Positions 7,455 to 17,922 of a stretch of DNA of 17,922 nt are shown here, in pieces. This DNA comes from Streptomyces sp. NRRL F-4489 (lineage in GTDB: Bacteria > Actinomycetota > Actinomycetes > Streptomycetales > Streptomycetaceae): the NCBI RefSeq assembly GCF_001509485.1, contig NZ_LLZI01000020.1:1-17922 (forward strand). Reading direction: 5' to 3'. Position numbers and translations under genes: made by a program. The notes below the pieces were generated by a model, which saw only the letters and a program-made list of their open reading frames with translations, did no database searches and had not been told where the DNA came from. Within the stretch, counting starts at the first letter, position 1, and each line of letters opens with the position of its first letter.

Positions 7455-8111
7455 TCAGGCGGTCGGCGCCCCGGCCCCCGGCTCCAGCGCGTCCAGGGCC
7501 CGCCGCAGGCCCGTGAGCTTGCGCTCCAGGTGCGCGGCGGTCGCCACCGCCGCGGCGTCCGCCGACTCGTCCAGCTGCTTGGACAGCGCCTCGGCCTGCT
7601 CCTCGACCGCGGCCAGCCGCGCCGACAGCTCGGCCAGCAGCCCGGCGGACTCCTTGTCACCGACGCTCTGCCGGCCGCCGTCCAGCTGGAGCCGCAGCAG
7701 CGAAGCCTGCTCGCGCAGCTGGCAGTTCTTCATGTACAGATCCACGAAGACCGAGACCTTGGCGCGCAGCACCCACGGGTCGAACGGCTTGGAGATGTAG
7801 TCGACCGCGCCGGCCGCGTAGCCGCGGAAGGTGTGGTGCGGGCCGTGGTTGATGGCGGTGAGGAAGATGATCGGGATGTCGCGGGTGCGCTCCCGCCGCT
7901 TGATGTGCGCGGCGGTCTCGAAGCCGTCCATCCCCGGCATCTGCACGTCGAGCAGAATCACCGCGAAGTCGTCGGTGAGCAGTGCTTTGAGCGCTTCCTC
8001 CCCGGACGATGCCCGCACCAGTGTCTGATCGAGCGCGGAGAGGATCGCCTCCAGCGCCAGCAGATTCTCCGGCCGGTCATCGACCAGGAGGATCTTGGCC
8101 TTCTGCACCAT
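7455..8111 (-). CDS. osaB: OsaB-type response regulator, receiver plus C-terminal coiled coil
   Basis: A 218-residue protein. The N-terminal receiver (about 5-122) has the full active site: D11/D12, phospho-acceptor D55 ([12 protein letters not shown]), T85 and K108 (YISKPFD). The rest (about 125-210) is heptad-like and rich in Leu, Ala, Glu and Gln, as expected for a coiled coil; no DNA-binding domain is present. This matches OsaB of S. coelicolor, which is reported as essential for osmoadaptation, so output is probably protein-protein. The start is the ATG at 8109-8111, with GGAGG 7 nt upstream; the frame is open to 8249 but the added residues look non-coding. The hybrid kinase osaA lies upstream on the same strand across 267 bp, with a hairpin between, so osaB probably has its own promoter too. 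Confidence 0.88.
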   Translation of the reverse strand: MVQKAKILLVDDRPENLLALEAILSALDQTLVRASSGEEALKALLTDDFAVILLDVQMPGMDGFETAAHIKRRERTRDIPIIFLTAINHGPHHTFRGYAAGAVDYISKPFDPWVLRAKVSVFVDLYMKNCQLREQASLLRLQLDGGRQSVGDKESAGLLAELSARLAAVEEQAEALSKQLDESADAAAVATAAHLERKLTGLRRALDALEPGAGAPTA

Positions 8112-8193
8112 GGCCCGTCCTCCTCGCCCCGGCATGGAACCGGACGCCGCCCCAGGGGACGACTCCGTCACGCCGCCCGTCCTTGTGCCGGTC

Positions 8194-8199
8194 ATGGTA
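8194..8199 (-). promoter_or_regulatory. possible osaB -10 element
   Basis: Minus-strand TACCAT would give an osaB leader of about 76 nt. No good -35 and no SigB-type GGGTAY element were found in 8112-8378. Weak evidence. Confidence 0.25.
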
Positions 8200-8259
8200 G
8201 CTGCACCCCGCCTGTCGCCACACCCTGTCACCGCGATGTCACTGTGCACGTAGCGGAAA

Positions 8260-8295
8260 CGCGGGGCGGGCCGGGAAGGTTCCCCGCGCCCCGCG
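8260..8295 (-). terminator. hairpin between osaA and osaB
   Basis: CGCGGGGCG (8260-8268) pairs perfectly with CGCCCCGCG (8287-8295). The 18-nt loop can fold further through GGGA/TCCC (8273-8276 with 8281-8284). It starts about 83 nt past the osaA stop and is followed on the minus strand by GTTTCC. It is probably the osaA terminator or a partial attenuator before osaB. Confidence 0.5.
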
Positions 8296-8378
8296 GTCCC
8301 ACACGTTCACGGCCGCGCTCCGTCAGCACGCGATGATCCTCTTCCGCCGTCCATGGTGGACCCCCACCCGACGGTCCG

Positions 8379-13868
<5,490 letters not shown>

Positions 13869-13873
13869 CGTGT

Positions 13874-13879
13874 CCCTCC
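13874..13879 (-). promoter_or_regulatory. ribosome binding site that sets the osaA start
   Basis: Minus-strand GGAGGG lies 5 nt before GTG 13866-13868. The alternative ATG at 13914-13916 has no comparable site. This is the main reason for choosing the GTG start. Confidence 0.6.
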
Positions 13880-13935
13880 CGCAGGGTCGACCGTTCTCAC
13901 CGGGCTCTCTCTTCATGCTTGCCCAGTGTTTCACC

Positions 13936-13953
13936 ATGGCCCAACCAGGCCAT
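13936..13953. promoter_or_regulatory. inverted repeat in the osaA-osaC divergent intergenic region
   Basis: ATGGCC (13936-13941) and GGCCAT (13948-13953) flank a 6-nt spacer, a perfect 6-6-6 dyad. It lies 68-85 nt upstream of the osaA GTG and about 175 nt upstream of osaC, inside the 259-bp divergent region (13869-14127). The size suits a dimeric repressor or activator site. A CCGGGCCCGG palindrome at 14021-14030 is also present but is less specific. No promoter could be placed with confidence. Confidence 0.35.
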
Positions 13954-14127
13954 AACAGTTCGGCAGCATCGCACACCGTCCCGCTGCACGATTGGGGCGA
14001 AAGACACGTGACCGGCATCCCCGGGCCCGGTGAAGGTAAGTAACCTGGCATACGGCTGTCCATCCGCCCCTGTTTCCCTACGGGCGATGGTGCGAGCACG
14101 ACAGGTATTCGGAGGGGCACCGCGACC

Positions 14128-16788
14128 ATGGGGGAGCAGATCACCGACACACGCATGAGGAGACCAGTGATCACCGCGCGGGCCGCCGCCACCTTCGAGC
14201 CGGTCGGGCGCTCGGTCGCCACTGCCCGTGCTTTCGTCCGGGACACCCTCCAGGGCTGGGGCCACTCCGACATCGTCGACGACGCCGTCGTGCTCACCAG
14301 CGAACTGGTCACCAACGCCGTGGTCCACGCCGGCACCGCCGCCGACGTGCTCTGCCTGCGCACCGACGGCGGCGTCCGGATCTCCGTCGCCGACCGCTAC
14401 CCCGAGCGCGAGATCCCCCTCCAGAACACCGGCCAGGCCATGGTCCACCCCGACCGCGAGGGCGGCCGCGGCCTGCTGCTGTGCGGCGCGCTGGCCTCCC
14501 GCTGGGGCGTGGAGTACACCACCGACCGCAAACGCGTCTGGTTCCACCTCGACCTCCCCGACCGCCCGGCCGGCACCCGCGCGGCCGGCCCCGCGCTCCC
14601 CGTGGACGCCCTCCCGGTCGCCGACACCCGGGTCCGGGTCGCGGTGATCCAGATCGACCGCGGCGGCTGCGTCACGTTCTGGAACGACGACGCCGCCGAC
14701 CTCTTCGGCTACGACCCCGAGCAGGTGATCGGCAAGCCGCTCAGCGACTTCGCCGCCTGGCCGCACACCCCCGGCACCGGCACCGGCATCGCCGAGGCGC
14801 TCCAGCTCTCCCGCTGGGAGGGGTCCTACGGCATAAGGGACGCCGGCGGCCGGGTCGTCCCCGTCTACGCCTCCCACCTGCGGGTCCGCGACGCCGACGG
14901 CGAGGCGTCCACCGTCTGCCTCCTGGTCCGCGACCACGAGCGCGCCATCCTCCAGAGCCCCCAGCGGCAGCCGTCCACCGAGACCGCCGGCACCGCCGAG
15001 GGCCGCCCCGCCGACCCGTTCGAGGTCTTCATCGGCTCCCCCGCCCCCGACGACCTCGACGGCCTCCTCCAGCGCACGGTCGAACGCGCCCGCGACATGC
15101 TCGACGGCGACGCCGCCTACCTCCTCCTGGCCACCGACGACGAGACCGAGCTGGAGGTCCGCGCCTCCACCGGCCTGCCCTCCGCCCGCCAGCGCTTCGC
15201 CCGGGTCCCGGTCGAGGCCGGCTCCGGCCGCTACGGCTCCGCCCGGATGCCCGCCGTCCACGAAGACCTCACCGCCGTCCCCGGCGCCGTCCCGCTCCTC
15301 GCCGGGACGGGCATGCGCTCGGTCGTCACCGTCCCGCTCAAGGTCGAGGGCCGCCTCACCGGCTCGCTCGGCGTCGCCGCCGAGAGCCCCGGCCGCTACA
15401 CCAACGAGGAGGCTTTGCGCCTCCAGTTCGCCGCCGACCGCATCGCGCTGGCCGTCGAACGGGCCCGCCTGACCGAGCTGGAGAAGCTCCGCCGCGGCTC
15501 GCTCTCCTTCCTCGTCGAGGCGTCCGACCTCCTGGCCGGCACCCTCGACCGCGACCAGACCCTGGCCCTGATGGCCCAGATGACGGTCCCCACCCTCGCC
15601 ACCTGGTGCGCCGTCTACACCGTCGCCGACCAGACCTCCGAGCCCGAGCTGTCCTACGTCCTGCACGAGGACGAGGACCGCATCGACGGCCTGAAGACCC
15701 TGCTGCGCAAGGTCCCCCCGCCCGAGCCGGACCCGACCCCCGGCGCCCGCGTCTGGACCGCCCCCGCCGACGCCGCCCACGACGCCGCGCTCCGCACCTC
15801 CCTGCGCAGCCTCGGCCTGGAGGAGTCCGCCCGTCCCTCTCGGGGCCCGGGCGCCACCCTCGCCACCGCCGCCGCGGTCGGCGGCGAGACCGTCGTACTG
15901 CCCCTGGTGGCCCGCAACCGCGTCATCGGCATGCTGACCCTCGGCAAGCCCACCGAGGAGCACTTCCGCCAGGAGATCCTGGAGCTGGCCGAGGACCTCT
16001 CCCGCCGCGCCGCCCTGGCCCTGGACAACGCCCGCCTCTACAGCGAGCGCACGGCCATCAGCCAGTCCCTCCAGCGCAGCCTGCTGCCCCCGGAGCTGCC
16101 CGACATCCCCGGCGTCGAGGTCGAGGTCATCTACCGCGCCGCCGGCGAGGGCAACGAGGTCGGCGGCGACTTCTACGACCTCTTCCCGATCCGCGACGGC
16201 GCCTACGGCTTCGCCATCGGCGACGTCTGCGGTACGGGCCCGGAGGCCGCCGCGGTCACCGGCCTCGCCCGGCACGCGCTGCGCCTGCTCGCCCGCGAGG
16301 GCTTCGGCGGCCCCGCCGTCCTGGAGCGTCTGAACGCCGCGATCCTCGACGAGGGCGCCCGCAGCCGCTTCCTGACGCTCCTTTACGGCGAACTGTGGCC
16401 GCAGGAGGACGGCAGCGCGGTCCTGAAGGTGGTCTGCGCCGGCCACCCCCTCCCGCTCCGCCTCCGCCAGGACGGCTCCGTCGAGCCGGCCGCCGAACCC
16501 CAGCCCCTCCTCGGCGTCATGGACGACCTCGAGCTCTACGAGCAGACCGTCACCCTCGACCCGGGCGACGTCCTGCTGTGCGTCACCGACGGCGTCACCG
16601 AACGCCGCGAGGGCACCCGCATGCTCGGCGACGACGGCCTCTCCGACGTCCTGACGACGTGTACGGGCCTGACCGCCGGCGCGGTCGCCGCCCGCGTGCT
16701 GCGCGCCGTGGAGCGCTTCGCCGCCGAACCGGCCTCCGACGACATGGCGATCCTCGCCCTCCGCGTCCCCGAATTCCCCGCCGCCTGA
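14128..16788 (+). CDS. osaC: OsaC-type multidomain regulator: RsbW-like kinase, PAS, GAF, PP2C phosphatase
   Basis: An 886-residue soluble protein. Residues about 15-143 form an RsbW/SpoIIAB-like HATPase_c_2 domain with an intact N box (SELVTNAVVHA, about 58-68) and GRGLLL (114-118). A PAS domain lies at about 168-270 (FWNDDAADLFGYDPEQVIGK). GAF-like regions follow at about 310-447 and 455-637, and a SpoIIE/RsbU-type PP2C domain at about 645-883. Its metal ligands are visible: D681 (GGDFYD), D699 (GDVCGTG), D821 (VTDGVTE) and D871-D872 (SDDMA). In S. coelicolor OsaC is reported to act on SigB and return it to basal level after osmotic shock. The ATG at 14128 has GGAGGGG 10 nt upstream. A GTG at 14167 preceded by GAGGAG is an in-frame alternative. 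It is divergent from osaA and followed by two terminators. Confidence 0.9.
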   Translation: MGEQITDTRMRRPVITARAAATFEPVGRSVATARAFVRDTLQGWGHSDIVDDAVVLTSELVTNAVVHAGTAADVLCLRTDGGVRISVADRYPEREIPLQNTGQAMVHPDREGGRGLLLCGALASRWGVEYTTDRKRVWFHLDLPDRPAGTRAAGPALPVDALPVADTRVRVAVIQIDRGGCVTFWNDDAADLFGYDPEQVIGKPLSDFAAWPHTPGTGTGIAEALQLSRWEGSYGIRDAGGRVVPVYASHLRVRDADGEASTVCLLVRDHERAILQSPQRQPSTETAGTAEGRPADPFEVFIGSPAPDDLDGLLQRTVERARDMLDGDAAYLLLATDDETELEVRASTGLPSARQRFARVPVEAGSGRYGSARMPAVHEDLTAVPGAVPLLAGTGMRSVVTVPLKVEGRLTGSLGVAAESPGRYTNEEALRLQFAADRIALAVERARLTELEKLRRGSLSFLVEASDLLAGTLDRDQTLALMAQMTVPTLATWCAVYTVADQTSEPELSYVLHEDEDRIDGLKTLLRKVPPPEPDPTPGARVWTAPADAAHDAALRTSLRSLGLEESARPSRGPGATLATAAAVGGETVVLPLVARNRVIGMLTLGKPTEEHFRQEILELAEDLSRRAALALDNARLYSERTAISQSLQRSLLPPELPDIPGVEVEVIYRAAGEGNEVGGDFYDLFPIRDGAYGFAIGDVCGTGPEAAAVTGLARHALRLLAREGFGGPAVLERLNAAILDEGARSRFLTLLYGELWPQEDGSAVLKVVCAGHPLPLRLRQDGSVEPAAEPQPLLGVMDDLELYEQTVTLDPGDVLLCVTDGVTERREGTRMLGDDGLSDVLTTCTGLTAGAVAARVLRAVERFAAEPASDDMAILALRVPEFPAA

Positions 16789-16793
16789 CCTTT

Positions 16794-16827
16794 TACGGGC
16801 CGGGCGGCACCCGCCGTCCGGCCCGTA
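16794..16827 (+). terminator. osaC terminator hairpin
   Basis: Positions 16794-16807 pair with 16814-16827 over 14 bp, with one G-U pair and a 6-nt loop, starting 6 nt after the osaC stop. GC-rich without a U tract. Confidence 0.75.
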
Positions 16828-16856
16828 CCCCGCATTTCCCGCACACCCCGCACACG

Positions 16857-16893
16857 AAAAAGTCCCCCACCGAAACCCGGCGGGGGACTTTCC
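16857..16893 (-). terminator. intrinsic terminator of tRNA-Thr, possibly bidirectional
   Basis: AAAGTCCCCC (16859-16868) pairs with GGGGGACTTT (16882-16891). A CCG/CGG inner stem continues across a one-base mismatch to a 5-nt loop. Read on the minus strand the stem runs into five U residues (16861-16857), a canonical rho-independent terminator just below the tRNA. On the plus strand TTTCCCTT follows, so it can also back up the osaC terminator. Confidence 0.85.
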
Positions 16894-16901
16894 CTTATCT
16901 G

Positions 16902-16974
16902 AGCCCCAATACGGAATCGAACCGTAGACCTTCTCCTTACCATGGAGACGCTCTGCCGACTGAGCTATTGGGGC
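16902..16974 (-). tRNA. tRNA-Thr, anticodon GGT
   Basis: A 73-nt cloverleaf is drawn directly from the minus strand. The acceptor GCCCCAA pairs with TTGGGGC, and the D stem is GCTC/GAGC. The anticodon stem TCTCC/GGAGA has the 7-nt loop ATGGTAA, giving anticodon GGT (reads ACC and ACU). The T arm is TACGG-TTCGATT-CCGTA. The discriminator is U, and CCA is not encoded. It stands alone, with its own promoter-like sequence upstream and terminator downstream. Confidence 0.96.
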
Positions 16975-16988
16975 CGGCAACGAGATAA

Positions 16989-17018
16989 ATAGTACCCCAC
17001 TTCCGCGCCCGTTCCGAA
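16989..17018 (-). promoter_or_regulatory. candidate tRNA-Thr promoter
   Basis: Minus-strand TTCGGA (17013-17018) and TACTAT (16989-16994) are 18 nt apart. Transcription would start close to 16982, about 8 nt before the tRNA 5' end. The -35 is weak (3 of 6). The AT-rich patch at 16985-16995 stands out against the surrounding GC content. Confidence 0.5.
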
Positions 17019-17031
17019 TCGGCCCGCGCGC

Positions 17032-17709
17032 CTAGAACGCCGGCTGCAGCAATCCCCCCAGCGCATTGCAGGCCCCCGCCATCCGCTGCACCTCACGCCG
17101 CGTCATCCCGGCCTCCAGCGGCAGCGCCAGCGTCTCGTCCACCGCCCGCTCGGTCTCCGGCAGGAACACCTCCCGCCGCAGCCCCGGCATCCGGTACACC
17201 GGCGCCCGCACCGGCACCGCACAGCCGATCCCCTTGCCCCGCAAGGCCCGTGCGAACGCGTCCCGGTCCGGCCGCCCGTTCCCCGGCACCCGCACCACAT
17301 ACCGCTCGTAGCGGTGCCCTGCGGCCGGCTCCGGCGTCCGTACGCCGCTCAGCCGCCCGTCGAGGTACCGGGCGTGCTCCCGCCGCTCCCCGGCCTCCTC
17401 CGGCCGCGCCCCCGGCTCGTCCTCGGCCAGCACCAACAGCCCGTACCGCAGCGCCACTTCGCCGAGCCGCACCAGGTCCGCCGGCCGCCCGAACCGGTGC
17501 ACCGCGACCACCGCGGCGGTCCGCCCCGTCACCACGGCCGCCACCGCCTCCGGGTCCAGGCAGTAGCTGGCGGCGTCCACCTCGGCGAACACCGGTATCG
17601 CCCCCAACTCCGCGACGGCCCGGGCGAGTTCGGCGTTGCCGAAGGCCGGCACCACCACCTCGTCACCCGCGCGGACACCGGCCGACCTGAGCGTTCCCAC
17701 TGTCCCCAT
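17032..17709 (-). CDS. short DegT/DnrJ/EryC1-like protein lacking the PLP lysine
   Basis: 225 residues from the chosen ATG. Similarity to sugar/amino-acid aminotransferases of the DegT/DnrJ/EryC1/StrS fold is clear in two blocks. An N-terminal block has GVRAGDEVVVPAFGNAELA and VHRFGRPADL, ending at LLVLAEDE. A C-terminal block has YVVRVPG, LRGKGIGCAVPVRAPVYR and LPLEAGMTRREV. Between them the usual segment of about 60-70 residues with the Schiff-base lysine is missing, and the first 40-50 residues are also absent. The single lysine (RGKGIG) is in the C-terminal domain, so ordinary PLP catalysis is unlikely. The frame is intact. The start is uncertain: GTG or TTG codons up to 17769 are possible, but they abut the rRNA terminator. 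The next feature downstream is tRNA-Thr, on the same strand. Confidence 0.7.
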   Translation of the reverse strand: MGTVGTLRSAGVRAGDEVVVPAFGNAELARAVAELGAIPVFAEVDAASYCLDPEAVAAVVTGRTAAVVAVHRFGRPADLVRLGEVALRYGLLVLAEDEPGARPEEAGERREHARYLDGRLSGVRTPEPAAGHRYERYVVRVPGNGRPDRDAFARALRGKGIGCAVPVRAPVYRMPGLRREVFLPETERAVDETLALPLEAGMTRREVQRMAGACNALGGLLQPAF

Positions 17710-17771
17710 GCCGCGGAGCCTGTCCAGCCCAGTTGAACGCGACGTTACGCCCGGCACCGCGCGCACCAAAC

Positions 17772-17817
17772 AAAAAAGCTCCGGCTCCTGAACCTCAAGG
17801 ATTCAGGAGCCGGAGCT
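17772..17817 (-). terminator. ribosomal RNA operon terminator
   Basis: AGCTCCGGCTCCTGAA (17777-17792) and TTCAGGAGCCGGAGCT (17802-17817) form a perfect 16-bp stem with a 9-nt loop. Minus-strand U residues (17776-17772) follow. It lies a few nucleotides past the 3' end of 5S rRNA, so it ends the rrn transcript. Confidence 0.92.
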
Positions 17818-17823
17818 CACAAT

Positions 17824-17922
17824 TTGTTCGGCGGCGTCCTACTCTCCCACAGGGTCCCCCCTGCAGTACCATCGGCGCTGAAAGGCTTAGCTTCCGGGTT
17901 CGGAATGTAACCGGGCGTTTCC
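17824..17922 (-). rRNA. 5S ribosomal RNA, 3' part, cut by the window edge
   Basis: The minus strand reads GGAAACGCCCGGTTACATTC into CCGAACCCGGAAGCTAAGCC, then the GCGCCGATGGTACTGCAG region and GGGAGAGTAGGACGCCGCCG, the conserved 5S pattern of high-GC actinobacteria. About 99 of the usual 120 or so nucleotides are present; the 5' end and the 23S and 16S genes lie to the right. The exact 3' end (near 17824) is approximate. Confidence 0.95.

Noticed and set aside
8112..8249. N-terminal extension of OsaB up to 8249
   Set aside because: The added 46 residues are low complexity and the ATG at 8111 has a strong ribosome site directly before the receiver domain.
14021..14030. CCGGGCCCGG palindrome in the osaA-osaC gap
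   Set aside because: All-GC palindromes of this length are frequent by chance at this base composition; no supporting context was seen.
14080..14110. AGGTAT upstream of osaC as a SigB-type promoter
   Set aside because: No GNNT element is present at the required 14-16 nt spacing.
13869..14363. N-terminal extension of OsaA up to 14363
   Set aside because: It would overlap the start of osaC and cover the divergent control region; the GTG at 13868 has a proper ribosome site.
13897..16980. 1027-residue minus-strand open frame opposite osaC
   Set aside because: It runs through the tRNA-Thr, its Gly/Ala/Val/Asp-rich composition is typical of a shadow frame, and osaC has complete domains on the other strand.

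Overview
The window looks like chromosomal DNA of a Streptomyces or a very close relative. It is very GC-rich, third codon positions are strongly G/C, and gene content and order match the conserved Streptomyces block clgR - cinA - pgsA - rimO - rodZ-like - ftsK - osaB - osaA | osaC. No database was consulted. Names rest on motifs, domain order and remembered synteny.

Layout. (1) 1-4264, minus strand: a perfect-stem hairpin, the Xre-type regulator clgR, then an ATGA-coupled set rimO-pgsA-cinA (read right to left), preceded by a rodZ-like membrane HTH gene. A very stable 18-bp hairpin separates rodZ-like from rimO. (2) 4501-7344, minus: ftsK, the DNA translocase. (3) 7455-16788: the osmotic-stress module. 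osaB (receiver plus coiled coil) and osaA (1829-residue poly-HAMP hybrid histidine kinase) are on the minus strand. osaC (RsbW-like kinase, PAS, two GAF-like regions and a PP2C/SpoIIE phosphatase in one protein) is divergent on the plus strand. (4) 16794-17922: osaC terminators, a solitary minus-strand tRNA-Thr(GGT), a short DegT/DnrJ-like gene lacking the PLP lysine, the 16-bp terminator of a ribosomal RNA operon, and the 3' part of its 5S rRNA, running off the right edge.

How the genes relate. RimO modifies ribosomal protein S12, PgsA makes phosphatidylglycerol phosphate, CinA/PncC recycles NMN and ClgR activates Clp/Lon proteolysis genes, so the left half is housekeeping. OsaA, OsaB and OsaC form a signalling island: OsaA should autophosphorylate and pass phosphate to its own receiver and/or OsaB, while OsaC carries the antagonistic kinase and phosphatase domains of a sigma-B-type partner-switching system. 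From the literature as remembered, this locus in S. coelicolor controls osmoadaptation and resets SigB.

Most notable: the 92-residue (276-bp) HAMP tandem array with two variant units exactly six repeats apart; predicted leaderless starts for both rimO and ftsK; and the DegT-like protein that appears to have lost its active-site segment. I saw no mobile element, CRISPR array, phage gene or clear pseudogene. No gene-free gap exceeds 300 bases; the largest are 8112-8378, 13869-14127 and 4265-4500.
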